The translations under genes and the position numbers were made by a program. Below, one piece after another: positions 45,172 through 55,283 of a stretch of 64,000 bases of DNA (position 1 is its first letter; each line of letters starts with the position of its first letter). The notes beneath the pieces were generated by a model. That model saw nothing but the letters and a program-made list of their open reading frames with translations. It did not search any database and had not been told where the DNA came from. Source of the stretch: Brevibacillus choshinensis (GTDB lineage Bacteria > Bacillota > Bacilli > Brevibacillales > Brevibacillaceae); NCBI RefSeq assembly GCF_001420695.1, contig NZ_LJJB01000015.1, forward strand, positions 1 to 64,000, read 5' to 3'.

Positions 45172-46809
45172 CTACAAATCTTGCTGTTTCATCGCCTCAA
45201 TCAGCTTGTCCGCGGTACGCGCAGCCAGCGCCATTACTGTATTTGTCGGATTGCTGGCACTGGATGTAACAAAGGTAGAAGCACCTGTTATGAAAAGGTT
45301 GGAAATATCGTGCGACTGCCCAAATTCGTTGACTACCGAGCTCGATGGGTCATGTCCCATTCGACAACCTCCCATCAAATGAGCCGTATCCGAGACGACA
45401 TGTTCTGAGATTCCTCCCATCGCTTCCACAATCTGCTGCATGGTCCCGATGGCGTGCTGGTATAGCTGGCGGTCATTGTCCTGGTAGCTAAAAGTGACCT
45501 TGGGAATCGGCATTCCGTATTCGTCCTTTTCCCCGCTCAGCGTAATGGCATTATCCGGATGGGGTAGCACTTCCCCCACCAGAGTCACCCTATTGTACAT
45601 ATTGTAGTCAAGCATCGTCTCCCGAAGCTGTTTTCCCCATAGAAACGATCCGTCCTCCCGCTCAGCGGCGATAGCCCCTGCCATCGCGACCGGCCTCGCT
45701 CCGTGTGCATTCAGCGTATACCCCCGGGCAAACCCTCGATCCCGGTCCGTTTCGTAAAAGTGCTGCGTGAGTGAAAGGACAGGCGTCCCCTTGTACAACC
45801 GAACCTCCTCTGGTAGACGCCCATATACATCGTGGCTGGAATGGGGCATGATTGCTTTGCCCACCCACCCGCTCGAATTGGCGAGGCCGTCAGGAAAACG
45901 GGAGTTCGCGGAGTTCAGGAGCAGCCTTGGCGTTTCGATCACAAATCCCGCCAAAATGACGACCCGTGCCATTTGTCGATGTGTCAGACCGTCGTGTGTG
46001 AAAAGGACGCCGCTCACTCGATCCCCTGCAGTCAATATTTCCGTGACCATGCAGTCGGACAACACTTCCGCTCCTTCTGCAATGGCTTTGGGAATGTGGT
46101 GAATCAACCCACTGTACTTGGCATTTGGCATACAGCCTTGATTGCAAAAGCCACGGTTGATGCAAGGGGGCCGTCCGTCGAAGGGTGCTGACAAGATCGC
46201 GAGAGGAGCAACGACACTGTCGTAGCCCAGCTTCTCACACGCCTCTCGAAACAGCTGCGAATTGGCGCTGATCGGCTCACGTACCGGGTACGGATAAGGG
46301 CCGCGAAAAGCGCCCCACGGAAAATGCGAGGGTCCAGAGACGGCAATTTCCCGTTCGATCTTATCGTAGTACGGAGCAAGGTCTTGATACGTAATCGGCC
46401 AGTCTTCGCCTACCCCATCCAATGTCTTGGTCCTGAAATCACTCTCATGAAATCGGAGGAATACGCCCGTAAAATGGACGGTTCCCCCTCCTACACCCCG
46501 CCCCGAATTGTTGTGACCCAAACGCAGCGGATCCTTTCCCGCCACGAGTCGAGTCTCTTGCCAGGCCAATCTGCGCATGGAGAGCTCATCACTGGCAAAA
46601 TCACTCTGCGGATCCCAGAATGGTCCAGCTTCAATGACAACAACACGCAGTCCCGCTTTTGCCAGTTCATAGGCGAGCACTCCCCCTGCCGCTCCTGCTC
46701 CGACAATGCACACATCGGCATCGTCCGCGTACTTTCGCTTATCCATTCCCCGAGAACGATATCCATCATAGTGGTCGCTATGGTGCATGACCCGGTCATC
46801 ACTTGCCAT
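45172..46809 (-). CDS. GMC-family oxidoreductase (gluconate-2-dehydrogenase large-subunit-like)
   Basis: A 545-residue FAD enzyme. The nucleotide-binding motif DADVCIVGAGAAGGVLAYELA is near residue 30, GRGVGGGTVHFTG is the GMC signature, and HLMGGCRMGHDPSSSVV with a C-terminal ASNPTNTVMALA contains the active-site region. A Cys cluster, CINRGFCNQGC, occurs near residue 216. No signal peptide or Tat motif is visible. It overlaps the end of the subunit-3-like gene by 11 nt. Substrate unknown (sugar, sugar acid or other alcohol). Confidence 0.9.
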   Translation of the reverse strand: MASDDRVMHHSDHYDGYRSRGMDKRKYADDADVCIVGAGAAGGVLAYELAKAGLRVVVIEAGPFWDPQSDFASDELSMRRLAWQETRLVAGKDPLRLGHNNSGRGVGGGTVHFTGVFLRFHESDFRTKTLDGVGEDWPITYQDLAPYYDKIEREIAVSGPSHFPWGAFRGPYPYPVREPISANSQLFREACEKLGYDSVVAPLAILSAPFDGRPPCINRGFCNQGCMPNAKYSGLIHHIPKAIAEGAEVLSDCMVTEILTAGDRVSGVLFTHDGLTHRQMARVVILAGFVIETPRLLLNSANSRFPDGLANSSGWVGKAIMPHSSHDVYGRLPEEVRLYKGTPVLSLTQHFYETDRDRGFARGYTLNAHGARPVAMAGAIAAEREDGSFLWGKQLRETMLDYNMYNRVTLVGEVLPHPDNAITLSGEKDEYGMPIPKVTFSYQDNDRQLYQHAIGTMQQIVEAMGGISEHVVSDTAHLMGGCRMGHDPSSSVVNEFGQSHDISNLFITGASTFVTSSASNPTNTVMALAARTADKLIEAMKQQDL

Positions 46810-47398
46810 TTGCTTTCGCCTCCCACGGATCAGTCAAGCCTTTCTCCACCCGGACATACCCCCGTGGATAAGCAGGGCCCCCGTAACCGATGTCGGACCA
46901 GACCAGCGGATGTGAATAATACGCCGACACTGTATCGTGGAGAATTTGTTTGAAAAAGTCTGCCGGAGCGACTCCCGCCCACGCTTGCCCGTCTTTTGTT
47001 TGCCCTTGGGAAACGGCTTGCAAGATCGCCTGCTGCTGCTCTGGCTTCGCTGCAATGAACCCTGCTCCGTACTTCGCATGACTCTCGGCATCTACCCCTG
47101 CCAGCCCTAGACGATACAGTTCCTTTTTCGGTGGGACCCCGACTTTTCGCTGTGCTTCGCCAATCGGGCTCGCCGCCGATTCATCCAGATTTTGTGTCAC
47201 GAAGGTCAATACCTCCAGCCGATGATCATTCACGAGCACACTAACGATCGTTTGCAGGAGCAACACCTCTGGCTGGGTAAAAAACTGATGGGCGACTTGT
47301 GGCGTTCGACGGGAGCCCACGATTTTTTTGGTGTGACCATCCCACTCTGTATGCTGTTCCCACACGTCATATCCCGGGTAACGACTTTCTTCTGTCAT
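46799..47398 (-). CDS. Gluconate 2-dehydrogenase subunit 3-family protein
   Basis: A 199-residue small subunit. It has FFTQPEVLLLQTIVSVLV, AESHAKYGAGFIA and FFKQILHDTVSAYYSHP, then YGGPAYPRGY near the C-terminus, as in family members that accompany GMC dehydrogenases. Relatives often carry a Tat signal that exports the complex; here the N-terminus (MTEESRYPGYDVW) has none. GGGGGTG precedes the ATG. Confidence 0.85.
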   Translation of the reverse strand: MTEESRYPGYDVWEQHTEWDGHTKKIVGSRRTPQVAHQFFTQPEVLLLQTIVSVLVNDHRLEVLTFVTQNLDESAASPIGEAQRKVGVPPKKELYRLGLAGVDAESHAKYGAGFIAAKPEQQQAILQAVSQGQTKDGQAWAGVAPADFFKQILHDTVSAYYSHPLVWSDIGYGGPAYPRGYVRVEKGLTDPWEAKANGK

Positions 47399-47405
47399 TT
47401 GCTTG

Positions 47406-47798
47406 TCACCCCCAAAACAGGGCGATAAGCCCCAAAGCTGCTACAGCTGTCATGAGTAACGGAAGGATAATCGGCGGTCCGACCATAAAATTTTGTCCTT
47501 GGGAAAAACCACCGACGCGTTGTCCTACCCCTACCGTATGCAAATAGGCACCGTACACTCCTCCTGCCATCCCAACCACCATCATGAATGCAAACACCCA
47601 TCGAAGCCACCCTGCGTCCAGGAACGAGAGAACTATGGCGGTAACCGCAAATATCGGGAGCTCTATGACCGGCAACCACATGGCCCAGTGACGGAAGTTT
47701 TGTCTAGAGTGAAACAGTGTGACCTGAACTGCTATCATTGCAAAAGCAAGTCCTGTAAACAAAATAAGGACACGTTCAATCGGCCAGCCATGCCACAT
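47406..47798 (-). CDS. Four-span membrane protein of the GMC oxidoreductase cluster
   Basis: A 130-residue hydrophobic protein with four predicted spans (about 9-30, 40-58, 64-86 and 106-128). No haem-binding pattern is convincing. It is the first gene of the cluster (AGGAGG before the ATG), 7 nt before the subunit-3 gene. It may anchor or accept electrons from the dehydrogenase (inference). Family not recognised. Confidence 0.7.
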   Translation of the reverse strand: MWHGWPIERVLILFTGLAFAMIAVQVTLFHSRQNFRHWAMWLPVIELPIFAVTAIVLSFLDAGWLRWVFAFMMVVGMAGGVYGAYLHTVGVGQRVGGFSQGQNFMVGPPIILPLLMTAVAALGLIALFWG

Positions 47799-47933
47799 GG
47801 AAACTTCCTCCTTTCTTGTGTTGTGCCTATTTTTTCCTGATGCTTTCTTTCCTATTCTTGGGAAAGAGGCTGTTTCTTATTGGGGAGTTCACAGGGAGGC
47901 ATCTTCGTTGACGGTGATTTCGTTTTATTGCAA

Positions 47934-47968
47934 ACAAAAAGCCCGCTGGTCACTTTCTCCCAGCGGGC
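47934..47968 (-). terminator. Terminator of arsB
   Basis: GCCCGCTGG (47941-47949) pairs with CCAGCGGGC (47960-47968); on the minus strand TTTTTGTTTG follows. It lies 7 nt after the stop of arsB. Confidence 0.93.
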
Positions 47969-47975
47969 AAATCTT

Positions 47976-49268
47976 TCAACCGAACCATATCAACGTCAAA
48001 TATAAGCCAAACAGCGTGATCAGCAAGGTCGGCACCGTAAGCACAATGCCTGTCTTGAAATATTGCCCCCATGTGATCTTGACATCTTTCCTGCCGAGGA
48101 CATGCAGCCAGAGCAGCGTTGCCAGAGAGCCGATCGGGGTGATTTTGGGCCCCAGGTCGCTGCCGATGACGTTGGCGTAGATCATGGCTTCGCGCATGAT
48201 TCCGTCTGCCCCCGTAGAGTCGATGGCAAGGGCGTTAAATATCACGGTCGGCAGGTTGTTCATCAGGGACGAAAGGATGGCGGAAATAAAGCCGGCTCCG
48301 ATCGTCATGGCCAGCAAGCCGTCATCCATCAGCGTATTCAGCATCGCTCTCACCAGATCCGTCAATTTCGCATTGTGCAAGCCCCAAACCACGACATACA
48401 TCCCAATCGAAAAAATGACGACAACCCACGGAGCTTCTTTCAGAATGCGACGCATCTGGATAACCGGACTGCTTTTGGCAGCCAAGCAGAAGATGAGTGC
48501 AGCTCCCGTGACGATAAAAGAGACGGGGACGTGGAAGGACTCACTCATAAAAAAGCCGACCAGCAGCACCGCGAGAATCGGCCAAGCCAGAAGGAAGAGC
48601 CTCTGGTCTCGAATGGCTTCCTGAGGACTTTTCAGCTGCGTCAAATCCACCTCTTTGGGAATGCTGCTGCGAAAATAGAAGAACAGGACAGCAAGACTCG
48701 CCCCCACGGAAAAGAATGTGGGTAGCACCATGCGCGCAGCGTACTTGGCAAAACCGATCCCGAAATAATCCGCTGAGACGATGTTAACCAGATTACTGAC
48801 TACAAAGGGAAGCGAGCTCGTATCTGCGATAAACCCGCTTGCCATCACGAAGGCTAACACCATCTTCGGTTCGAGCTGTAGTGCCCTCACCTGCGCAAGT
48901 ACAATCGGCGTCAAGATCAATGCTGTACCATCATTGGTAAACAGGGCAGAGACGACCGTCCCCAGCAAAATGACGTAAGCGAACATCAAGCGCCCATTTC
49001 CCTTTGCCATCCTGGCCATGTGTAAAGCAGCCCATTCAAAAAAACCAATTTCATCCAAAACAAGTGAAATGATGATAATTCCAACCAGCGCAAATGTAGC
49101 GTTCCAGACAATCGAAGTGACTTCTGCCACATCGGCGAATGATACGACTCCGGTAGCAAGTGCCAGGAGCGCTCCTCCTACTGCTGGGTAGCCAATGGAC
49201 AATCCACGCGGTTGCCAAATAACCAAGGTCAACGTAGCAATAAAAATGAGTAATGAGATCCAGACCAC
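47976..49268 (-). CDS. arsB: Arsenite efflux permease ArsB
   Basis: A 430-residue secondary transporter of the ArsB/NhaD ion-transporter superfamily with about eleven spans. TNDGTALILTPIVLAQV near residue 110 and NVIGSDLGPKITPIGSLATLLWLHVLGRKD near 370 (quoted in part: GSDLGPKITPIGSLATL) are ArsB hallmarks. GTG start with GAGGGG upstream. It is not adjacent to arsR or arsC in the window and has its own terminator. Confidence 0.88.
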   Translation of the reverse strand: MVWISLLIFIATLTLVIWQPRGLSIGYPAVGGALLALATGVVSFADVAEVTSIVWNATFALVGIIIISLVLDEIGFFEWAALHMARMAKGNGRLMFAYVILLGTVVSALFTNDGTALILTPIVLAQVRALQLEPKMVLAFVMASGFIADTSSLPFVVSNLVNIVSADYFGIGFAKYAARMVLPTFFSVGASLAVLFFYFRSSIPKEVDLTQLKSPQEAIRDQRLFLLAWPILAVLLVGFFMSESFHVPVSFIVTGAALIFCLAAKSSPVIQMRRILKEAPWVVVIFSIGMYVVVWGLHNAKLTDLVRAMLNTLMDDGLLAMTIGAGFISAILSSLMNNLPTVIFNALAIDSTGADGIMREAMIYANVIGSDLGPKITPIGSLATLLWLHVLGRKDVKITWGQYFKTGIVLTVPTLLITLFGLYLTLIWFG

Positions 49269-49384
49269 CTAGTATTTCCCCTCTTTTGACCAAGTTCATT
49301 TTGTGTCTTTGGCTTGGTCTATTCTACAACAGAAAAAGAGCAGACTCCATGAGCCCACCCTTTATACCTTACTACAATTCACTA

Positions 49385-50137
49385 TTATCCGAAACGTCCG
49401 GTAATGTAATCTTCTGTTCGTTTATCACGCGGATTTTGGAAGATGGCCGGAGTAACGTCGAACTCTACCAATTCACCATTGAGGAAAAAAGCCGTCTTGT
49501 CAGAGATACGTGCCGCTTGCTGCATATTGTGCGTCACAATGACAATCGTGTAGATGCTCTTGAGTTCTTCCAGCAGTTCTTCGATTTTGGCCGTCGAGAT
49601 TGGGTCGAGTGCTGATGTTGGTTCGTCCATCAACAAAATTTTGGGCTGAACAGCGAGAGCACGCGCGATGCACAGACGTTGCTGCTGACCGCCGGACAAT
49701 CCTGTGGCTGGCTTTTTCAGCACATCCTTGACCTCATCCCACAGCGCCGATGCCTTCAAGCTGTTCTCCACGATTTCGTCCAGCTTGTTGCGATCCGTCA
49801 ATCCATGCAGCTTGGGACCGTACGTGATATTGTCGTAAATGCTTTTGGGAAACGGGTTCGGGTGTTGGAACACCATCCCGATATTTTTGCGCAGGCGTTC
49901 CACCTCGACACTCGAGCTGTAAATGTCTTCGTCAAACACTTTCACGGTTCCCGTGATCTTTGTATTAGCAACCGAATCATTCATCCGGTTTAGTGTCCGC
50001 AAAAAGGTGGATTTCCCGCATCCAGACGGTCCGATCAAGGCTGTGATCGAATGGGATTCCACATCGAGATTTATATCATAGAGGGCCTGCTTATTACCGT
50101 AGAAGAGGTTTAACTCCCGGACTGCAATCACACTCAT
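49385..50137 (-). CDS. pstB: Phosphate ABC transporter ATPase PstB (separate copy)
   Basis: A 250-residue ATPase. Walker [10 protein letters not shown], PstB-typical [23 protein letters not shown], signature [15 protein letters not shown] and Walker [14 protein letters not shown], ending EDYITGRFG. It is monocistronic and divergent from the chemoreceptor gene, with Pho-box-like repeats upstream. B. subtilis also has two PstB proteins (pstBA, pstBB), but adjacent to each other. Confidence 0.97.
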   Translation of the reverse strand: MSVIAVRELNLFYGNKQALYDINLDVESHSITALIGPSGCGKSTFLRTLNRMNDSVANTKITGTVKVFDEDIYSSSVEVERLRKNIGMVFQHPNPFPKSIYDNITYGPKLHGLTDRNKLDEIVENSLKASALWDEVKDVLKKPATGLSGGQQQRLCIARALAVQPKILLMDEPTSALDPISTAKIEELLEELKSIYTIVIVTHNMQQAARISDKTAFFLNGELVEFDVTPAIFQNPRDKRTEDYITGRFG

Positions 50138-50180
50138 ACGGTCTTCGCTCCTTCGTAAATGGCGTCATTCTTTCCCATTC

Positions 50181-50223
50181 ACTATAGCTTGCCAATGTTA
50201 GGACTCTGTATGATCTTTATTAA
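50181..50223 (-). promoter_or_regulatory. Pho-box promoter of the separate pstB
   Basis: On the minus strand TTAATA, CATACA and CTAACA are separated by 5 nt each (11-bp period), then 9 nt to a TATAGT -10 box (50181-50186). This repeats the layout found before pstS and fits PhoP-activated promoters that lack a -35 box. Confidence 0.7.
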
Positions 50224-50346
50224 GTTTCCATAAAGATTTCAACCAAGGTAAAGATCTGGTAAATGTTACTGTCAAACCATATACGCTCCACTTGGCAAAT
50301 TCTACAATAAAGCTGAACGTTTTGTCATATAAGGGGAGAGCATTTG

Positions 50347-52371
50347 ATGCTGAGAAAAAAACGTAAGGGCAATGCGTCTATTCATTATCGTTCCATCTTC
50401 ACCCGGCTGTTCTTCGGAATTTTGGCGATGGTCGTTGGCATGATGGCCATAGCGGCATTCTTTATCAGTTATCAATCCGAAGCCATGCTCAATGAGAAAA
50501 CCAACCAGCAGTTGAAGGATGCTGCCACCTCCGCCATGCAGAAAGCAAGCAGTCGTGTTCAGACCATTGAAACCGCCTTGCAATCATTCGGCTCCACGTA
50601 CAAAAACAGCAAGCTTTCAAATGGTCAGACGTTCGGGATCTTGTCTGATATCGTAAATGGCAACCCAACGATTTCTGAAATCCAAGTAGCGACCACAGAT
50701 GGGCGATACTTGACCTTTCCTAGCTCGCCTCTCACTGCCGACTACGACCCTCGAAAGACAGACTGGTTTGCAGGGGCACTCGAACAGAAAAAGACTTTTG
50801 TCTCGGACGTTTTCCAGTTTTCCCAGACGGAATTCCCCAAGATCGCGGTCTCCCTCCCCTTGCTAGACGAGGACGAGGAAACTGTCGGCGTGATTGTCGC
50901 CTTCGTCTCTGTCCCCAAGCTTAGCGAGTTCATCGGGCAGATTAAGGTGGGTGATACAGGATATGCCATGATCGTCGACCGGTTAGGAAAGCTGGTGGCC
51001 CATCCTGATAAAACCTACGCGCTCAAACGGCCCTCGATGGATCAGCTAAACATCGTTCAAGACGTGATCGCAGGTCAATCCGGGTTCAAGCAGGTAACAC
51101 TGAATGGCTCCGAATACTTTAGTGCCTATCAGTACGACAGCTCGCTCAAATGGGGCATGATCGTCGTCCAGTCCGTAGCAGAGGTAAAACGGGAAGTCCA
51201 TACGCTGCAGCTGACGATTCTCGCAGTCTCTGTCGTCGGTCTCGGAGCGCTCGCCGCTCTCTTATATTTGTTCGTCCGCAAAATTATCAAACCAGTGAAA
51301 GAAGTCCAGCAAAAAATGACGTCCTTCAGTGAAGGGGATCTGTTTCAAACGATGCAGGTCCAGACCAATGACGAAATCCGTCAGCTCGCTGACAGTTTTA
51401 ATAGCATGAGCAACCAGATTCGTTTCATCATCGGAAAGATTCAGCATGTGATCGTGGATGTCAAACAGGTCGCGCATCATGTGGGTAACGGTTCCCGCCA
51501 CTCACACGCGATGCAAACCGAAGTCGTCACCGTAACCGAACGACTTTCACAGGAAATGGACCATCAGCAAGTGCAAATCGATGATATCCATACCATCATG
51601 GCCGGCATCACACAAGAAATGTCCCGAATTACGGAATCAATGGAGACAGCCGTCACGCAGAATGAGGAGTCGCGCAAGCAAAGTGTCATGGCAGCTTCGT
51701 CCATTGATACGTTAAAGGACAATATGCACAAGATTTCGGAAGACATGAAATCCTCGCTGCACGCCATGTCAGCGATGAAAGAAAGCATGGTGGATATCAG
51801 AGACATCCTCGACTTGATCTCACAAATTTCAAAACGGACCAAGCTGCTATCCTTCAACGCAAGGATTGAGGCATCTCGCGCAGGACAGGCAGGGTTAGGC
51901 TTCGGTATCGTAGCGGATGAAATCCGTCAGTTGTCCGAGCAAACAGAAGAAGCGACAGCCCGCATCGAACAGGTCATCAAATCAGGCGAAACACGGATGG
52001 AACGAGTCTCGGATTGTCTGGAACTGACTGATCACGCAACCATCAACGGGATCCATACCCTTCATCAGACAACGGACATCTTCCGGCAAACGGTCCAAAT
52101 CAGCGAAACGATCACCACACAGTTTGAAACGATCAGACAGCTATCCGCTTCCATTCATCAACAAAGCCAATCCATCCAGGAACGTGTAGATAGCCTCTCC
52201 TTATCGGCACAGGAAGTCGTCTCAGGTACACAGCAAGCCGTTGCCGCCACACAAGAAAGCCTGTCTCTATCCGAACAATTCCTGCATGATTCCGAGCGCC
52301 TCACATCCATCATCGAAGATTTGGAACAGGAAATTAGCTTCTTCCGAACAGAAGAAAAGCTCTCCGCATAG
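50347..52371 (+). CDS. Methyl-accepting chemotaxis-type transducer with atypical tip
   Basis: A 674-residue protein. Membrane span 1 (about 24-46), extracellular dCache-type sensor (about 50-285; [35 protein letters not shown]), span 2 (about 290-312), HAMP (about 313-370) and a cytoplasmic coiled-coil signalling domain (about 380-665). The hairpin tip reads [36 protein letters not shown] in segments; canonical receptors have QTNLLALNAAIEAARAGE. ATG has AAGGGGAGA upstream. It lies between two pstB genes. Confidence 0.93.
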   Translation: MLRKKRKGNASIHYRSIFTRLFFGILAMVVGMMAIAAFFISYQSEAMLNEKTNQQLKDAATSAMQKASSRVQTIETALQSFGSTYKNSKLSNGQTFGILSDIVNGNPTISEIQVATTDGRYLTFPSSPLTADYDPRKTDWFAGALEQKKTFVSDVFQFSQTEFPKIAVSLPLLDEDEETVGVIVAFVSVPKLSEFIGQIKVGDTGYAMIVDRLGKLVAHPDKTYALKRPSMDQLNIVQDVIAGQSGFKQVTLNGSEYFSAYQYDSSLKWGMIVVQSVAEVKREVHTLQLTILAVSVVGLGALAALLYLFVRKIIKPVKEVQQKMTSFSEGDLFQTMQVQTNDEIRQLADSFNSMSNQIRFIIGKIQHVIVDVKQVAHHVGNGSRHSHAMQTEVVTVTERLSQEMDHQQVQIDDIHTIMAGITQEMSRITESMETAVTQNEESRKQSVMAASSIDTLKDNMHKISEDMKSSLHAMSAMKESMVDIRDILDLISQISKRTKLLSFNARIEASRAGQAGLGFGIVADEIRQLSEQTEEATARIEQVIKSGETRMERVSDCLELTDHATINGIHTLHQTTDIFRQTVQISETITTQFETIRQLSASIHQQSQSIQERVDSLSLSAQEVVSGTQQAVAATQESLSLSEQFLHDSERLTSIIEDLEQEISFFRTEEKLSA

Positions 52372-52380
52372 GAGAGCTTT
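52356..52380 (+). terminator. Terminator of the transducer gene
   Basis: AAAGCTCTCC (52356-52365) pairs with GGAGAGCTTT (52371-52380), then CTCTTTCTCTTTTC. The stop codon lies in the loop. Confidence 0.85.
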
Positions 52381-52401
52381 CTCTTTCTCTTTTCTTTCCG
52401 T

Positions 52402-52446
52402 ACAAAAGCCCATCCTGCATGGCAGACATGCATAGAAGGGCTTTTT
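52402..52446 (-). terminator. Terminator of the pst operon
   Basis: AAAGCCC and GGGCTTT arms (52404-52411 with 52438-52445) plus inner GCATG/CATGC, with TTTTG following on the minus strand just after the pstB stop at 52448. Confidence 0.8.
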
Positions 52447-52447
52447 C

Positions 52448-53221
52448 TCATCCAAAACGTCCGCTGATATACGCTTCCGTTTTTTCATTTTCAGGCGATG
52501 TGAAGATTTTCGACGTCTCATTCATTTCCACCAATTCCCCTAGCAAGAAAAACGCGGTCTTTTCGGAAATACGAGCAGCCTGGTGCAGGTTATGAGTCAC
52601 AATCACAATTGTGTACTCTTCCTTCAGCTGCATGACCAATTCCTCGATCTTCATGGTGGAAATCGGATCCAATGCAGAAGCTGGCTCATCCAGGAGCAAG
52701 ATCGTCGGCTGCATCGCGATCGCACGAGCGATGCACAGGCGCTGCTGTTGACCACCGGAGAGTGAGAGTGCCGAATCCTTCAAGCGATCCTTGACCTCAT
52801 CCCAGAGCGCTGCTTTGCGCAGGCTGGTTTCGACTAGCTCTTCCAGCTCACGTTTGTCTCGCATCCCGTGGAAACGAGGAGCAAACGCGATGTTTTCAAA
52901 AATGGATTTGAAGAAAGGATTGGCGCGTTGGAATACCATACCGACTACTTGACGCAACCCCTCGATATTCACCTGTTCGCTGTTGATATCGATCCCGTCG
53001 ACGACAATCGAGCCAGTGACACGGCAAGAAGGCACGAGATCGTTCATCCGATTCAGGCTGCGCAAGAGTGTCGACTTTCCGCAACCAGAAGGACCGATAA
53101 AAGCTGTCACTGAATTTCGTTCAATATCCATGTTAATATTATTGACCGCACGCTTTTCTCCATAAAAAACCGAAACGTCGCGGGTTTGAATAATCGTGTC
53201 TTGCGTGGTGAGTACGGACAT
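52448..53221 (-). CDS. pstB: Phosphate ABC transporter ATPase PstB (operon copy)
   Basis: A 257-residue ATPase. Walker [38 protein letters not shown], Walker [14 protein letters not shown] and EAYISGRFG at the C-terminus. GGAGGGTG precedes the ATG, 13 nt after pstA. It shares layout but not close identity with the copy at 49385. Energises the PstCA permease. Confidence 0.97.
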   Translation of the reverse strand: MSVLTTQDTIIQTRDVSVFYGEKRAVNNINMDIERNSVTAFIGPSGCGKSTLLRSLNRMNDLVPSCRVTGSIVVDGIDINSEQVNIEGLRQVVGMVFQRANPFFKSIFENIAFAPRFHGMRDKRELEELVETSLRKAALWDEVKDRLKDSALSLSGGQQQRLCIARAIAMQPTILLLDEPASALDPISTMKIEELVMQLKEEYTIVIVTHNLHQAARISEKTAFFLLGELVEMNETSKIFTSPENEKTEAYISGRFG

Positions 53222-53234
53222 AACTACACCCTCC

Positions 53235-54125
53235 TTAGTTGGATCCCGACGTCATCTTTTTGTATACCCATGTGCCGAACCAACGAGCAGATACGTTAAA
53301 GAGCAGCACCGCAATAATCAGTACGGCAGAAGCACCATCGGCAACATCACGAGCATCTGGCGTCAATCCTTCACTGTTCACCTTCCAGATGTGTACAGCT
53401 AATGTTTCGGCTGGACGGAACGGATTGAGCGGAGAAGTAGGACTAGTCAACGAAAAGTCGGTAAAATTCAAGTTAGGTGAAGACATCCCCGCAGTAAAGA
53501 GCAACGCTGCCGCTTCCCCAAACACACGACCCGATGCGAGAATCGCCCCGGTGAGAATTCCTGGGAGTGCTGCAGGTAAAATAACAGAGACAATCGTGCG
53601 CCATTTGGTAATCCCTAAAGCCAGGCTCGCTTCCTTTTGGCTGCGAGGTACGTTACGCAAAGCATCCTCGGTCACACGAACCAGCAGGGGCAAATTGAAC
53701 ACCGTCAGTGCCAAAGCACCAGAAAACAGGGTGTACCCCCATCCGGTCATATTTACGAAGACGAGCAAACCAAACAGACCAACGACAATGGACGGAAGCG
53801 AAGACAATACTTCTATACTCATGCGGATAAACTGGGTAAACTTGTTATCCGGCGCGTATTCAGCCATATAAATACCTGCTCCGATACCGATCGGCAATGC
53901 GATAAGCATCGTCAATACCAGCAAGTACAAGGAATTGAACAACTGCGGTCCAATCCCGCCGCCTGCATTTACAATGTCAGGAGGAGATGTGAGGAAGTCT
54001 AAATTCAGCTTGTGCCAGCCCTGGGTCAAAATAAAACCGAGCAAGCCCACTAGCGTACCGATAATCAAAATGGCAATCAGGGTCAGAATAACCGTTGCTG
54101 CACGGTCCATGACTCTTGCTCTCAT
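53235..54125 (-). CDS. pstA: Phosphate ABC permease PstA
   Basis: A 296-residue inner-membrane permease with six spans. [22 protein letters not shown] and [23 protein letters not shown] (seen as the permease loop, [13 protein letters not shown]) are typical of PstA. Starts 1 nt after the pstC stop with GGTG upstream. Confidence 0.96.
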   Translation of the reverse strand: MRARVMDRAATVILTLIAILIIGTLVGLLGFILTQGWHKLNLDFLTSPPDIVNAGGGIGPQLFNSLYLLVLTMLIALPIGIGAGIYMAEYAPDNKFTQFIRMSIEVLSSLPSIVVGLFGLLVFVNMTGWGYTLFSGALALTVFNLPLLVRVTEDALRNVPRSQKEASLALGITKWRTIVSVILPAALPGILTGAILASGRVFGEAAALLFTAGMSSPNLNFTDFSLTSPTSPLNPFRPAETLAVHIWKVNSEGLTPDARDVADGASAVLIIAVLLFNVSARWFGTWVYKKMTSGSN

Positions 54126-54126
54126 T

Positions 54127-55119
54127 TTATTTCACCGCCCTTTTTCTGCCGAGAATGCGCAGGATCATGATGAAGATAAAGGACATCGCCAAGAGCAGCA
54201 AAGCCATTGACCAGAGTGCATTGTTATAAGGAGTGCCTTGAATTGTGTTCCCCATGTTCAAGGTAATTCCACTCGTCAGTGTGCTGATTGGATCCAGCAG
54301 ACTGCCCGGAAGCTTTGTGGTGTTTCCGATAACCATCTGTACAGCCAGCGCTTCCCCAAACGCACGAGCCATGCCCAATACAATGGCTGTCAAACAGCCT
54401 GGAAGCGAAGAGTGCAACACGACATTCCAAATCGTCTGCCAGCGCGTCGCACCCAGAGCCAGAGACGCATTCCGCAAGTCTTGCGGTACGGCCTCAATCG
54501 CATCAGTCGCAACGCTAGTGATCGTAGGAAGAATCATCAATGCCAGTACAAGTCCACCAGCCAAAAGACTAAAGCCAAGTACGTCAAACTGCTCCCGAAT
54601 GAACGGGACGAGCAAGCTAAGACCCACATAACCGTAAACGACAGACGGAATCCCAACGAGCAGCTCGATGACAGGCTTCAATACCTTTTTCCCGAAGCCC
54701 GGAAAAATCTCCGTCATAAAAATAGCGGCACCGATACCGAGTGGTGCTGCGATAATCGCCGCCAGCGCAGTAACCAGAAACGAGCCCAGGATAAACGGGA
54801 ATACGCCGTACATGGCCGGTTCGCCCTCTGGATCCCATTTCACCTGTGTTAAAAATTCACTAATACTCACGCCATTCACAAAAAACGTGGAAAGCCCCTT
54901 GGATGCAATAAAATAGGTAATCGATAAGACAACAATGACCAGCAAAGCCGCACATACCAACGCCACGGTCCTACCGGTAATGTTTTCAGTGAATTGACGT
55001 TTGTTGTACGTCAACATTTTTCTCGCAATCAGAGATTGACGCTCGCTGTCAGACTTCTTTTTGTCACCCACGACCTTTTTATCTACAATGATCGTTGACC
55101 CTTCACTACGACGGTTCAT
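54127..55119 (-). CDS. pstC: Phosphate ABC permease PstC
   Basis: A 330-residue permease. A basic cytoplasmic N-terminus (about 1-45) is followed by six spans; IGIGAAIFMTEIFPGFGKKVL and the loop NASLALGATRWQTIWNVVL identify PstC, as does MARAFGEALAVQMVIGN. ATG with AGGGAGGG upstream. The 164 nt between pstS and pstC contain the triple-palindrome element. Confidence 0.96.
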   Translation of the reverse strand: MNRRSEGSTIIVDKKVVGDKKKSDSERQSLIARKMLTYNKRQFTENITGRTVALVCAALLVIVVLSITYFIASKGLSTFFVNGVSISEFLTQVKWDPEGEPAMYGVFPFILGSFLVTALAAIIAAPLGIGAAIFMTEIFPGFGKKVLKPVIELLVGIPSVVYGYVGLSLLVPFIREQFDVLGFSLLAGGLVLALMILPTITSVATDAIEAVPQDLRNASLALGATRWQTIWNVVLHSSLPGCLTAIVLGMARAFGEALAVQMVIGNTTKLPGSLLDPISTLTSGITLNMGNTIQGTPYNNALWSMALLLLAMSFIFIMILRILGRKRAVK

Positions 55120-55198
55120 AATCTCCCTCCCTAGAAAAACCTTCGCCACCAAGCAAAATGAGGGGTAAGTGCCCCCCCACCCCTCTATTTCGCTTTTT

Positions 55199-55278
55199 TT
55201 CTGTGAAAAACGTCTCGACGTTTTTCATTAATATTGATGTGACCGCCTGTGGTCAACAAAACGGTCATGACCGTTTTG
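55199..55278. repeat. Triple-palindrome intergenic element, copy 1 (pstS-pstC gap)
   Basis: Three successive dyads: TGAAAAACGTC/GACGTTTTTCA (55204-55227), GACCGC-CT-GTGGTC (55241-55254) and the palindrome CAAAACGGTC/GACCGTTTTG (55257-55278). A second copy with the same order lies at 58959-59039. The first dyad has T-runs and could also terminate transcription after pstS. Confidence 0.85.
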
Positions 55279-55283
55279 CCTGC

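Noticed and set aside
44741-49268. An arsRB operon
   Set aside because: The ArsR-family gene and arsB are separated by the GMC cluster and a strong terminator, and the regulator lacks the usual Cys pair.
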